The notes beneath the pieces were generated by a model that worked only from the letters and a program-made list of their open reading frames with translations, searched no databases and was not told the DNA's origin. 64,000 bases of DNA, from assembly GCA_045541135.1 (NCBI GenBank), contig JAZQIO010000038.1:1-64000 (forward strand), in the 5' to 3' direction. How positions within the stretch are numbered: position 1 is the stretch's first letter; every line of letters begins with the position of its first letter. Origin of the DNA: CAZNKU01 sp045541135. GTDB lineage: Bacteria; Bacillota; Clostridia; Monoglobales; Firm-18. The position numbers were made by a program, and so were the translations under genes. This document shows positions 1 through 8,556 of this stretch, piece by piece.

Positions 1-907
1 CCTTGAAAATAACGGAATCCACATGGCCTTTAAGCATAGCAGCTTCGGCATTTTCAACGATTTTTATGTCTTCGGGACGTATAACTACATCAACCGGCTC
101 ATTTTCCTCAAAGCCTTTATCAACACAAACAAAGTCTTTGGTGGAAAAATTAACAAGCAGGTCTTTTTTCATAACACCATCTATAATATTACTTTCACCG
201 ATAAAGTCTGCAACAAATGCATTGGTAGGCTCGTTATAAATATCTACAGGACTTCCCATCTGCTGAATAACGCCGTTTTTCATAACAACAATTGTGTCAG
301 ACATTGTAAGGGCTTCTTCCTGGTCGTGGGTAACGTATATAAATGTAATTCCAAGACGCTGCTGGATTTTTTTAAGCTCTGTCTGCATACTTTTTCTAAG
401 CTTAAGGTCAAGAGCACCCAAAGGCTCGTCAAGCAATAGAACCTCCGGCTCGTTTATAAGTGCACGGGCAATTGCTACACGTTGCTGCTGTCCGCCGCTT
501 AAGGAGGTTACAGAGCGTTTTTCATAACCCTTAAGGTTTATAAGAGCAAGCATTTCCTTTACTTTTTTGTCAATTTCATCTTTTGGTAATTTTTTTATTT
601 TAAGACCGAACGCAACGTTTTCATAAACATTCATGTGCGGAAAAAGTGCATATTTCTGAAAAACTGTATTCAGATTTCTTTTATTCGGCGGAAGATTATT
701 TATATTAACTCCATCAAAAAAAACGTTGCCATCGTCAGCAGTTTCAAAGCCTCCGATAATTCTGAGCATAGTAGTTTTACCGCAACCACTTGGCCCCAGC
801 AACGTAAAAAATTCATTTCTTTTTATTGAAAGATTTATTGAATCCAAAACTTTTTCGTCATTAAATGATTTTGTTACGTTTTCTAAACGTATAACATCTT
901 GTTTCAT
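1..907 (-). CDS. potA: Spermidine/putrescine-type ABC transporter ATP-binding protein (3' end outside window)
   Basis: This is the ATPase subunit of a polyamine-type importer, acting on the inner face of the membrane with PotB/PotC permeases and a PotD binding protein. The reverse strand reads from ATG at 907 for 302 codons and leaves the window still open. Visible motifs are Walker A GPSGCGKTT (about residues 39-47), the signature LSGGQQQR, Walker B LLLDEP and the switch His in YVTHDQEEA. The C-terminal stretch with VVIRPEDIKI is the TOBE-type regulatory domain seen in PotA/CUT1 ATPases. GAAAGGGG lies 8-10 nt before the ATG. The permease genes are presumably beyond position 1. A related CUT1-type substrate (iron, thiamine, sugar) cannot be excluded, but the overall sequence is most PotA-like. 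Confidence 0.9.
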   Translation of the reverse strand, partial: MKQDVIRLENVTKSFNDEKVLDSINLSIKRNEFFTLLGPSGCGKTTMLRIIGGFETADDGNVFFDGVNINNLPPNKRNLNTVFQKYALFPHMNVYENVAFGLKIKKLPKDEIDKKVKEMLALINLKGYEKRSVTSLSGGQQQRVAIARALINEPEVLLLDEPLGALDLKLRKSMQTELKKIQQRLGITFIYVTHDQEEALTMSDTIVVMKNGVIQQMGSPVDIYNEPTNAFVADFIGESNIIDGVMKKDLLVNFSTKDFVCVDKGFEENEPVDVVIRPEDIKIVENAEAAMLKGHVDSVIFK

Positions 908-941
908 TTATCAAACCCCTTTCTGTAATTTCAATACAATC

Positions 942-970
942 ATAGTATAATTTTTTTGACGTTTTGTCAA
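942..970 (-). promoter_or_regulatory. Predicted sigma-A promoter of potA
   Basis: On the reverse strand TTGACA (970-965) is followed after 17 nt by TACTAT (947-942), about 35 nt before the potA start codon. The -35 is perfect and the -10 is weak. Confidence 0.5.
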
Positions 971-1022
971 TATAAAATTGGAAATTTGTAAAAAATAATT
1001 ACATATTTACTATAAAGGCATA

Positions 1023-1051
1023 TTGAAATTCCAAATGTTTGGTGATATAAT
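1023..1051 (+). promoter_or_regulatory. Predicted sigma-A promoter of the TPR gene
   Basis: TTGAAA (1023-1028), a 17-nt spacer and a perfect TATAAT (1046-1051) lie about 30 nt upstream of the TPR gene start. Confidence 0.7.
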
Positions 1052-1081
1052 AAAAAAGTACTATTTTTTGTGGAGGTTATT

Positions 1082-1837
1082 ATGGGTATAGTAGCATTAT
1101 TGACTTTTTTGATTTTAATATGTTATCTGATATATAACAGAAGTAATATTCTTGCATCAATTGCAGAATTCAGGTACGGCACAGGCCATGCGGAAGGTGC
1201 TCTTAAATTATATAAATTTGCGGCAAAAATCGGTAAGATGAAGTTTGTTCACCGAGTAAGAAGAGCATACCTTACCTTAAAAGAAGGCGATATTGACGAG
1301 GCTAATAAATTGTTTGTTCTGATATCTATGGACAAGCTAAAGCCCGAGCAACGTGCAAAACTTAAAGAATCACACGCTCTTGTGGCGTGGAAACGCGGTG
1401 AGGTTGCCGAAGCAATAGAAATGCTTGAATATGTACACAATCACTATATATCAACCACAACCTATGGCAGTCTTGGATATATGTACATCCACAGCGGAAA
1501 TCTTAACAGAGCTTTAGAGTATAATCTTGAAGGGTATGAATACAATTCTCAAAACGATATTATAGTAGACAACCTTGCCTTTACATATTTAAAGCTCGGG
1601 GATTATGAAAATGCCGAAAAGTATTATATGGAGCTTTTCGATATGGACCCGAAATTTCCTGAAGGATATTTTGAATATGGTAAATATCTGATAGAAATAA
1701 AGGGAGAGCGTGAAAAAGGTATAGAGCTTGTTAAAAAAGCTTTGGACTGCAGATTTTCTTTCCTGTCAATGTCGGGCAGACGTGATATTCTGGACTATCT
1801 TGAACAGTGCGGAGAAGATATATCTCAGTTGGTTTAA
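1082..1837 (+). CDS. Membrane-anchored tetratricopeptide-repeat protein
   Basis: The protein has 251 residues. An N-terminal hydrophobic helix (residues about 2-20, IVALLTFLILICYLIY) anchors it, and the rest is a TPR solenoid. Repeats are recognisable around GALKLYKFAAKIG, GEVAEAIEMLEYVHNH, GNLNRALEYNLEGYEY and GDYENAEKYYMELFDMDP. TPR proteins are protein-interaction scaffolds; no catalytic motif is present, so the partner is unknown. The start chosen is ATG 1082, because GGAGG at 1072-1076 sits 5 nt before it; an in-frame GTG at 1070 lies inside the RBS and is unlikely. It precedes murA in the same direction, which could hint at a cell-envelope role, but murA has its own promoter-like box. 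Confidence 0.85.
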   Translation: MGIVALLTFLILICYLIYNRSNILASIAEFRYGTGHAEGALKLYKFAAKIGKMKFVHRVRRAYLTLKEGDIDEANKLFVLISMDKLKPEQRAKLKESHALVAWKRGEVAEAIEMLEYVHNHYISTTTYGSLGYMYIHSGNLNRALEYNLEGYEYNSQNDIIVDNLAFTYLKLGDYENAEKYYMELFDMDPKFPEGYFEYGKYLIEIKGEREKGIELVKKALDCRFSFLSMSGRRDILDYLEQCGEDISQLV

Positions 1838-1916
1838 TTAATTTAAAAAATGGTATATCAGTCCTTTACAGGGGTATAATGAATGTATGAATACTCTTGA
1901 AAGGACTGTTATTTTT

Positions 1917-3167
1917 TTGAAAAAATATGTTATAAACGGCGGAGTTCCTCTTGTTGGGGAAGTGAAAATAAACGGCTCTAAAAATGCGGCATTGCCAATA
2001 CTTGCAGCCACTTTGCTTACCGGCGAGTGCTGCAGGATTTTTAATGTTCCGAGACTTCTGGATATTGAGAATATGTGCGAGCTTTTAAACTGTCTGGGTT
2101 GCAGAACGGATTTTGAAAAGGGAGTATATGAGATTTGCGGAGAAGAACTGCAAAATGATGTTATGTCATATGAAACCGTAAATAAATTAAGAGCCTCTTT
2201 TTTGGTTGTAGGACCTTTGCTTGCCCGTACGGGACGTGTTAAAATATCATTGCCCGGAGGCTGTCAGATAGGTGCAAGACCAATTGACTTACATCTTAAA
2301 GGACTTATGGCTATGGGGGCAAAAATAGAGCAGGGTTACGGATATGTGGAGGCAATGTGCCCAAAGCTTAAGGGTGCAAAAATTTATCTTGATTTTCCAA
2401 GCGTTGGAGCTACGGAAAATATTATAATGGCGGCATCCCTTGCAGACGGAGTTACAACAGTGGAAAATGCGGCGGCAGAGCCTGAAATAGCAGATCTTGC
2501 AGAGTTTATAAATTCCATGGGCGGAAAGGTGAAGGGTGCCGGTACAGATACTGTGCAGATAGAGGGAGTATCTGCTTTAAAGGGAGCAAATCATAGAGTA
2601 ATTCCCGACCGTATAGAGGCAGGGACCTTTGCATTTGCCGCTACTGCAACGGGTGGGTCTGTGATTATAAACAATGTAATAACAGACCACTTAAAGCCGG
2701 TTATTGCAAAGCTTGAGGAATGCGGAATATCCACAAAAATAAATGAGGAAAGTCTTATTATAGAAGCGGGGAAGCGTCATCGTGCGGCAGATATTAAAAC
2801 TATGCCATATCCGGGTTTTCCTACAGATTTACAGGCTCCGTACGTTGCGCTTATGTGCAGTGCAATTGGAACAAGTATGATTGTGGAAACTATTTTTGAA
2901 AATCGGTTTATGCATATTCCCGAGCTTGGCAGAATGGGTGCAAGCATAAAGGTTGACGGCAGAACGGCTGTTGTTGAAGGTGCGGACAGGCTTACGGGTG
3001 CTACCGTTCAGGCTACGGATTTGCGTGCAGGTGCGGCTTTGGTTATTGCGGGCTTAAGTGCGGGCGGAGAAACCGTAATAGAAAATATCCATCACATTGA
3101 AAGAGGTTACGAAAATTTTGCACAGAGGCTTGCAGACCTTAATGCAAACTTACGAGTAAAACAATAA
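1917..3167 (+). CDS. murA: UDP-N-acetylglucosamine 1-carboxyvinyltransferase
   Basis: MurA transfers enolpyruvate from PEP to UDP-GlcNAc, the first committed step of peptidoglycan synthesis in the cytoplasm. The protein has the two-fold inside-out alpha/beta barrel sequence pattern: the N-terminal GSKNAALPILAATLL with the conserved Lys22, and the catalytic loop LPGGCQIGARPIDLH with Cys116, the residue attacked by fosfomycin. Length (about 416 aa) is normal. I chose TTG 1917, which gives MKKYVINGG like other MurA N-termini and is served by AAAGGA at 1900-1905. An in-frame ATG at 1887 would add 10 residues, but it coincides with the expected transcription start of the TATAAT box at 1875-1880. 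Many Firmicutes carry two MurA paralogues; which one this is cannot be told. Confidence 0.95.
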   Translation: MKKYVINGGVPLVGEVKINGSKNAALPILAATLLTGECCRIFNVPRLLDIENMCELLNCLGCRTDFEKGVYEICGEELQNDVMSYETVNKLRASFLVVGPLLARTGRVKISLPGGCQIGARPIDLHLKGLMAMGAKIEQGYGYVEAMCPKLKGAKIYLDFPSVGATENIIMAASLADGVTTVENAAAEPEIADLAEFINSMGGKVKGAGTDTVQIEGVSALKGANHRVIPDRIEAGTFAFAATATGGSVIINNVITDHLKPVIAKLEECGISTKINEESLIIEAGKRHRAADIKTMPYPGFPTDLQAPYVALMCSAIGTSMIVETIFENRFMHIPELGRMGASIKVDGRTAVVEGADRLTGATVQATDLRAGAALVIAGLSAGGETVIENIHHIERGYENFAQRLADLNANLRVKQ

Positions 3168-3169
3168 TA

Positions 3170-3198
3170 TTGATTTATTTTGCCGTTTGTTGTATAAT
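3170..3198 (+). promoter_or_regulatory. Predicted sigma-A promoter of the ABC-F gene
   Basis: TTGATT (3170-3175), a 17-nt spacer and TATAAT (3193-3198) begin directly after the murA stop codon, so the ABC-F gene can be transcribed independently of murA. Confidence 0.65.
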
Positions 3199-3230
3199 AT
3201 TTGTCAGTAAACAATAAAGGATTTTGCGAA

Positions 3231-5147
3231 ATGATTTTAATTAACACATCAAACATTAAAAAAGAGTTTGGTACCAGAGTTCTGTTTGACAGGGTATCAT
3301 TCAGCATAGAGGATAACGACAAAATAGGGTTTGTAGGTACCAATGGCACCGGAAAAACTACGCTTTTTAAAATACTTACGGAAGAAATTTTACCGGATGG
3401 GGGAGAAATTTACAAAAGTAAGGAAACAAATATGGGCTATATGCAACAACATGCTCAGATGAATACGGAAAAAACTCTGTGGGCAGAGCTTATGACAATA
3501 TACAAGCCCCTGACGGATATTGAAAACAGGTTAAAATCTATTGAAAGTCAGATAACAAATGGCGTGGGAGACCTTTCAAAGCTTACGGAGGAACAGCATC
3601 TTTTAAGTGAAGCCTATGAAAAACAGGGAGGCTTTGTATACAAAAATGTTGCAAAGGCAAGCCTTTTGGGCTTGGGATTTAAGGAAGAAGAATTTAACAT
3701 GGATTTTTCTTCCCTAAGTGGAGGACAGCAGACAAGAGTTATTTTGTGTAAGCTTTTGCTTGGGGAAAGCAATCTTTTGCTTTTGGATGAACCTACAAAT
3801 CACCTTGACATTGAATCTACGGAATGGCTTGAGGATTTCCTTCGTGACTACAAAGGTGCTTTTGTGATTATTTCACATGACCGTTATTTTCTTGACCGTG
3901 TTACAAATAAAACCTTTGAGCTTGAAAACAACAAGCTTACTGTTTACAACGGCAATTACTCGACTTATGTTAAATTAAAGGAAGAACGCGAAAAAACACT
4001 TTTGCGTAACTATGAAAATACCACTAAGGAAATTCAGAGAATAGAGGGTATTATAGAACAGCAGAAACGCTGGAACAGGGAAAAAAATATCAAAACGGCG
4101 GAAAGCAAGCAAAAACAAATAGACAGACTTGAAAAAGACCTTGAAAAGCCTGAAATTTATAACGAAAATATAAAATTTAATTTTAAGGCAAAGAATATGG
4201 GTGGTACAGAGGTTTTACGATGCAGAGATCTTAAAATGGCATTTGATGAAAAAATGCTGTTTGAAAACACCGATGTTGACGTAAACAGAGGGGAAAGGGT
4301 TTTCCTTCTGGGGGCAAACGGATGCGGTAAAACAACATTGTTTAAAATAATTACCGGAGAACTTCAGCCTGTTGAGGGTACAACAAAAATCGGTGCAAAT
4401 ATCCAAATAGGATATTTTGACCAGAAGCAACAAAACCTTTCTCCTGAAAAAGAGGCAATAGATGAGGTGTGGGATACATATCCTTCCATGACACAGACCG
4501 AAGTGAGAAACGCAATGGCGGCATTTTTGTTTAAAAATGACGATGTATTTACTCCCATAAACAGCTTAAGCGGTGGAGAAAGAGCACGTGTTGCTTTGAT
4601 AAAGCTTATGCTTTCGGGTTCCAATTTCCTTATACTTGACGAGCCTACAAATCATCTGGATATTAAATCCAGAGAAGCCTTGGAGGACGCACTTTCGGGC
4701 TATGACGGCACAATGCTTGTGGTTTCTCACGACCGTTATTTTATAAATAAGCTTGCAACAAAAATTTATTATATGGAAAATAACGGAGTTAAAAAGTATG
4801 ACGGAGATTATACATATTTTTCACAGGCAGTAAAAAATGTAGGTGCACAGATTTCTCAAAAGTCAAAGGAAAGCAGTTCCAAGCTTGACTATAAGGCTCA
4901 GAAACAGCATGAAGCGGAAATAAGAAAGCTTAAAAATGCCGTCACAAGAACGGAAGAGGATATTGAACTTACCGAGCAGGCAGTTGCGGATTTTGAAGAA
5001 CAGCTTATGCTGCCGGAAAATGCCACAGATTTTGAAAAAAGTATTGAAATATCCAGAAAGCTTGAAGAAAGCAAGGCGGCTCTTGAAAAGCTTTACGAAG
5101 ATTGGGAAGCTTTTTCGGCGCAGCTTGCAGAAAAGCAAAACCAATAA
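3231..5147 (+). CDS. ABC-F family ATPase (two ABC domains, ribosome-associated type)
   Basis: This is a soluble protein of 638 residues with two complete ABC cassettes and no membrane segments. Cassette 1 has Walker A GTNGTGKTT, signature LSGGQQTRV and Walker B LLLLDEPTNHLD. Cassette 2 has GANGCGKTT, LSGGERARV and LILDEPTNHLD. The linker between them (about 230-320) is charged and helical (the ABC-F interdomain arm), and a C-terminal coiled coil covers about 530-638. ABC-F proteins act on ribosomes as translation factors or as antibiotic-resistance proteins; this one resembles the housekeeping YdiF/Uup-like group more than known resistance factors, which is inference. ATG 3231 is chosen because AAAGGA (3216-3221) is 9 nt upstream; an in-frame TTG at 3201 lacks an RBS. 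Confidence 0.92.
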   Translation: MILINTSNIKKEFGTRVLFDRVSFSIEDNDKIGFVGTNGTGKTTLFKILTEEILPDGGEIYKSKETNMGYMQQHAQMNTEKTLWAELMTIYKPLTDIENRLKSIESQITNGVGDLSKLTEEQHLLSEAYEKQGGFVYKNVAKASLLGLGFKEEEFNMDFSSLSGGQQTRVILCKLLLGESNLLLLDEPTNHLDIESTEWLEDFLRDYKGAFVIISHDRYFLDRVTNKTFELENNKLTVYNGNYSTYVKLKEEREKTLLRNYENTTKEIQRIEGIIEQQKRWNREKNIKTAESKQKQIDRLEKDLEKPEIYNENIKFNFKAKNMGGTEVLRCRDLKMAFDEKMLFENTDVDVNRGERVFLLGANGCGKTTLFKIITGELQPVEGTTKIGANIQIGYFDQKQQNLSPEKEAIDEVWDTYPSMTQTEVRNAMAAFLFKNDDVFTPINSLSGGERARVALIKLMLSGSNFLILDEPTNHLDIKSREALEDALSGYDGTMLVVSHDRYFINKLATKIYYMENNGVKKYDGDYTYFSQAVKNVGAQISQKSKESSSKLDYKAQKQHEAEIRKLKNAVTRTEEDIELTEQAVADFEEQLMLPENATDFEKSIEISRKLEESKAALEKLYEDWEAFSAQLAEKQNQ

Positions 5148-5180
5148 ATATGTCGCCGGCAGATTGCGAAAAAACAAGTA

Positions 5181-5218
5181 ATCCCAAGGAAAATTTGATG
5201 CTTTCCTTGGGATTTTAT
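5181..5218 (+). terminator. Intrinsic terminator after the ABC-F gene
   Basis: A perfect 12-bp stem pairs 5181-5192 with 5202-5213 around a 9-nt loop. It is followed by a short, interrupted T tract. Confidence 0.7.
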
Positions 5219-5230
5219 ATATTGATTTTC

Positions 5231-5259
5231 GGACAGCCGATGATGTCTGTCCCTACAAT
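5231..5259. repeat. Right-half remnant of a palindromic intergenic element
   Basis: A hairpin (GGACAG...CTGTCC) is followed directly by CCCTACAAT, the same nine bases that end the 71-bp palindromic element at 32018-32088, in the same arrangement (hairpin overlapping a CCCTACAAT end). No matching ATTGTAGGG left end is present, so this looks like a half copy or a decayed relative. Confidence 0.45.
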
Positions 5260-5324
5260 GTATAATTATACTACTTGCAGCAGAACGACTTTTTCGACTG
5301 TCTGAAAGAGCCGTCAGGCTTTTT

Positions 5325-5519
5325 TTACATATGATGCTTATCTCTGAACAGCAGTGTTATACACCACAATCCTGCCAGCCCTACAAGGGTAAATATAATT
5401 CTGCTGATAATTGCACCCTGACCGCCAAATAAAGCACCGACTATATCGAAACCGAAAATACCGATACTTCCCCAGTTAATTGCACCGATAATTACAAGCA
5501 ATAAAGATATAAAATCCAT
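5325..5519 (-). CDS. DUF378 family small membrane protein
   Basis: A 64-residue protein with two hydrophobic helices (about 3-22 and 37-57) separated by GFDIVGALFGGQ. The pattern LLVIIGAINWGSIGIFGFD is the hallmark of the DUF378 (YuzA-like) family; the function is unknown. AAAGGAG precedes the ATG at 5519. It stands alone, with its 3' end facing the 3' end of the ABC-F gene and its 5' end facing away from the next gene. Confidence 0.85.
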   Translation of the reverse strand: MDFISLLLVIIGAINWGSIGIFGFDIVGALFGGQGAIISRIIFTLVGLAGLWCITLLFRDKHHM

Positions 5520-5604
5520 TTTTACACTCCTTTTTTATGTTTTCTACTATTATTGTATCTATAAAAAGTGCAATTATACTGCCATTTTTTGTGATTTTTA
5601 AAAT

Positions 5605-5661
5605 TTGTAACAAAATTGTAATATTTCTGTAATTGGAATTTTGATAAATATATGTTATAGT
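5605..5661 (+). promoter_or_regulatory. Pho-box-like array plus promoter upstream of the secreted protein gene
   Basis: TTGTAA (5605-5610), TTGTAA (5616-5621) and CTGTAA (5627-5632) repeat with an exact 11-bp period. They run straight into a promoter: TTGGAA (5633-5638), a 17-nt spacer and TATAGT (5656-5661) with an extended -10 TG at 5653-5654. PhoB/PhoP regulators bind direct hexamer repeats with 11-bp spacing just upstream of or over the -35, so this is a plausible site for the response regulator at 8557. The binding is inferred. Confidence 0.5.
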
Positions 5662-5707
5662 ATATTTGTAAAAGTGTAAAAGTGTTTCCGTTAAGGAGGT
5701 TTTAATA

Positions 5708-6151
5708 ATGATTAAAAAAATTATTGCATTGCTTTGTATAATCACAATGTTTTCATCAATGGCTGTTTTTGCGGCTCCTGATGTGCTTGAATCCACAGCA
5801 ACAGGAAATTCCACAAATATAATAGTAATAACAAATCCACCTACGGATAAGTCTGCGACTTTTGATATGTCCTACATAATTTCGGGCTACGGACGTCCGG
5901 GTGCAGAAGTGACAATGTACTTTTTTGACGGTGCAGTGTACAGAAAGTCTGCATATACATGGACAATAGGTGCAAGCGGACTTTTCTTTAAAAAGATTAC
6001 TCTTGCAAAGGGTAAAAATGCATTGATTTGTTATGCTGAAGCAGGCACTGCTAATCAGACAGTACCGTTGGAAATAACTTACCTTGGTTCAACATTTATG
6101 AACACACTTAATAATACGGTAATTAATGTTACACAGGTGCCCACAAGATAA
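5708..6151 (+). CDS. Small secreted protein with an Ig-like beta-sandwich pattern
   Basis: A 147-residue protein with a clear Sec signal peptide (MIKKIIALLCIITMFSSMAVFA, cleavage near AVFA-AP). The mature part of about 125 residues is rich in alternating hydrophobic strands (TNIIVITNPP, FDMSYIISGYGRPGAEVTMYF, FFKKITLAKGKNALICYA), which suggests a single Ig/fibronectin-type domain of the kind that begins with 'TNPPTDKSAT...YIISG'. No catalytic residues stand out. GGAGG precedes ATG 5708. The gene is separated from the downstream yycHI operon by a strong terminator and is preceded by an 11-bp-periodic repeat array, so it may be co-regulated with phosphate genes. Function unknown. Confidence 0.8.
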   Translation: MIKKIIALLCIITMFSSMAVFAAPDVLESTATGNSTNIIVITNPPTDKSATFDMSYIISGYGRPGAEVTMYFFDGAVYRKSAYTWTIGASGLFFKKITLAKGKNALICYAEAGTANQTVPLEITYLGSTFMNTLNNTVINVTQVPTR

Positions 6152-6166
6152 CATATTGAATTTTAA

Positions 6167-6205
6167 AAGCTGTGTAAGCGTACGTGCTGCACAGCTTGTT
6201 TTTTT
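6167..6205 (+). terminator. Intrinsic terminator
   Basis: The stem AAGCTGTG/CACAGCTT (6167-6174 with 6190-6197), with a small inner stem, is followed by a run of seven T (6199-6205). Confidence 0.85.
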
Positions 6206-6260
6206 AAAGACATACGGTGTTTGACTCCCTTATACTAATTGAGAAAGGTTTGCGTTAATT

Positions 6261-7724
6261 TTGAATAAAGAGCGTATAAAATCATTTATTTTAATATTGC
6301 TTATTGTCAACAGTATTAACCTTACTGCACAAATGTGGTTTGATACGGGCTTTTGGATGACAGGGGATTTTTTAGATTCGGTAAAAAGTATACCCGTTAT
6401 AGGAGGTATAGTATCCTATTTCGAAGAAGATGAGGATGTATACACGGGCAAACAGCTTTACGATGAAACCATGAAGCCCAGACGAGTTGTTGTAAACGGC
6501 GGCGGTGCAAGAGAGGTGTACGGTAAGACAACGGAATATTACAGCGAAGCTATGGGGTACATAGATTCAATTATTGCCGAAATGAAAACGACAGATGTTA
6601 CTGTTGAACAAATTTCCTATGAAGAATGGAAAAATCTTTTTAAAACAAAATCTGTTTTTGTGGATTACGGTTATGAGACAGATTATAAAAACCTTAACAG
6701 AATGTACGGTATGAGCTCGTCTTCGGGAAAGTTTAAGCAGGCCTTGAATTTTACCGGGTTCATTGTTGTGCCTAATGAGCTTACGGGTATATGTACCCTT
6801 TGTATGCTTAATGAAAATGATAACACAGTTGTAAAGCATACTTTTTCCGCAAATACCGATAATTTGCAGAATTTTATTGAACATTCAACGTATCAGAAGC
6901 AGTTAAACGATACTTTTGCCTTTGAAATAAATCTTGATATTCTCACATCTGCGGAAACTGATGTAGTAAGAAAGGTTGCTTTTTCCCCACTTACTTTGCT
7001 TACAATTCCTGCAGGTACTGAGTCAAATGCAGTTGTTCAGAACAACGGTGCTTTTAAAAGCTATGAGGAATTTGAGGCATTTTCTGAAAAGGCACTTAAT
7101 GTTTTCGGATACACTGCAAGTGCCTTGAGAAAAAATGTCAGAAGTGACGGTACAATAACCTTTGTTGAAAACAATGCCACAATAACTTTTTACTATGACG
7201 GAACAGTGGAATACAGTGCGGTTTCAAAGGAAAAGGGCTTAAGGGTGTCAAACGGTGGTTCAACTGCATATCAGGCAGTTTACGATGTTTTAAATGTTGT
7301 AAGTATGTTGTGGGAAAAGTCGGATTCCAAGGATAAAAATCTTGATTATCAGCTTGTTTCGGCACTTAATGATAACGAAGACGGTATATACACCGTACGA
7401 CTTGATAATATGATTAACGGTACCACGGTTAATTATTCTACCGGTACAGGCAATGCGGTTCTTGCGCAGGTTGAGGAAGGGTATATTACACGTCTTACCA
7501 TGCACATTTCCGATATAAGTGAAACAGGAAATAAAACCGAAAGTGCACCGGTGCTTATGGCTATAGATTCCGTATTTGAAGGTTACGGAAAAGATGTTAT
7601 GATTATTGATGACGTATACAGATGCTATGATTTTGACGATACCGGTAAAGGTGTGGCAAAATGGATATTTAAGCTAAAAGACGACAGCACCGCTTTGGTG
7701 GTAGATACTTCAGAACTATACTAA
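6261..7724 (+). CDS. yycH: YycH-like two-component regulatory protein
   Basis: A 487-residue protein with one N-terminal membrane helix (about 9-27, SFILILLIVNSINLTAQMW) and a large extracytoplasmic part, the layout of YycH. In Bacillus, YycH and YycI are membrane proteins that bind the WalK (YycG) kinase and tune WalRK. The start is TTG 6261, the only one that keeps the anchor helix; AGAAAGG lies about 13 nt upstream, a long spacing. The neighbours support the call: the next gene is YycI-like and then comes a response regulator/kinase pair. The family assignment rests on topology, the opening residues and synteny; similarity across the extracellular part is diffuse. Confidence 0.65.
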   Translation: MNKERIKSFILILLIVNSINLTAQMWFDTGFWMTGDFLDSVKSIPVIGGIVSYFEEDEDVYTGKQLYDETMKPRRVVVNGGGAREVYGKTTEYYSEAMGYIDSIIAEMKTTDVTVEQISYEEWKNLFKTKSVFVDYGYETDYKNLNRMYGMSSSSGKFKQALNFTGFIVVPNELTGICTLCMLNENDNTVVKHTFSANTDNLQNFIEHSTYQKQLNDTFAFEINLDILTSAETDVVRKVAFSPLTLLTIPAGTESNAVVQNNGAFKSYEEFEAFSEKALNVFGYTASALRKNVRSDGTITFVENNATITFYYDGTVEYSAVSKEKGLRVSNGGSTAYQAVYDVLNVVSMLWEKSDSKDKNLDYQLVSALNDNEDGIYTVRLDNMINGTTVNYSTGTGNAVLAQVEEGYITRLTMHISDISETGNKTESAPVLMAIDSVFEGYGKDVMIIDDVYRCYDFDDTGKGVAKWIFKLKDDSTALVVDTSELY

Positions 7725-7738
7725 AAGGAACTGATTTT

Positions 7739-8542
7739 ATGGAATGGGGTAAAATTAAAACAATTTTAATATGGATTTTTGCCATTGTTAATATTTTTCT
7801 TTTTTCAATGTTTTTCAAAGGTATTTATACAGGTGAGGAACTAAGTGACGATGCAGTAAAAGATACAGTAAATGTATTGGCTAAAAACAATGTTGAAATA
7901 ACCGTTGATACTATGCCGAAAGACTGCTCCGATGCCAGAATATGCAATGTTGAAAACAAGTATAATTCCGTTTCCGAGATGTTGGAAAATGTAAGGAAGG
8001 TATCAGCTGAAAACGGAGTTATATATTTTGATGAAGAAAACGTTAAGGTAAAAGGCAAAACCTTTACCTGCACCGTAAATTCTGCGGGTAAGGTGTCCGA
8101 TACTTTAAAACATACAAAGTCGGAAATTAAAAAGACAGGTCTTCTTAACGATGTGGAATACAGCACTCGCAAAAGTGGTGAATATGTGTTTTTTTATCTT
8201 AAACACGGAAATATGATTTTCTTTGACAGCTACATACGTGTTAAGTGTACCCAAAAGGGTATTCAGGAAATTTACGGACACAACTGGCTTGGAGATAATG
8301 TAACGGAGGGAGGAACTGCCGAGACGGTTTCACCTTCACAGATAATGATAGATTTTGCAGTTAATACAAATTATTCAGAAAAAGTTACGGTAACAAGTGT
8401 TGAGGCAGGTTATTATGTGGGCAACAGAGATGAAACCGTAAGGGTTACGGCATTTCCCGTGTGGGAAATAAGCGTGTCTGACGGAAGTGTTTACTATTAT
8501 GACAGGCGTAACGGCGACTTGATTAACAGTAATAAGCAGTAA
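7739..8542 (+). CDS. yycI: YycI-like two-component regulatory protein
   Basis: A 267-residue membrane-anchored protein. The opening MEWGKIKTILIWIFAIVNIFL closely matches the YycI N-terminus (a charged Trp-containing start, then one transmembrane helix, about 7-25), followed by an extracytoplasmic domain with a YycI/PepSY-like C-terminal strand pattern (VWEISVSDGSVYYYDRRNGDLI). YycI pairs with YycH to control a WalK-type histidine kinase. It starts 14 nt after yycH (AAGGAA RBS) and ends 14 nt before the response regulator, so the four genes form one operon. Here the adjacent kinase looks PhoR-like rather than WalK-like, which is unusual. Confidence 0.65.
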   Translation: MEWGKIKTILIWIFAIVNIFLFSMFFKGIYTGEELSDDAVKDTVNVLAKNNVEITVDTMPKDCSDARICNVENKYNSVSEMLENVRKVSAENGVIYFDEENVKVKGKTFTCTVNSAGKVSDTLKHTKSEIKKTGLLNDVEYSTRKSGEYVFFYLKHGNMIFFDSYIRVKCTQKGIQEIYGHNWLGDNVTEGGTAETVSPSQIMIDFAVNTNYSEKVTVTSVEAGYYVGNRDETVRVTAFPVWEISVSDGSVYYYDRRNGDLINSNKQ

Positions 8543-8556
8543 ACGGAGGAAAAGGT

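Noticed and set aside
1875..1916. murA start at ATG 1887
   Set aside because: It coincides with the predicted transcription start after TATAAT 1875-1880 and adds residues not typical of MurA; TTG 1917 fits better, although this is not certain.
5262..5324. Second terminator near 5305-5322
   Set aside because: The stem is only four base pairs (AGCC/GGCT), too weak to call.
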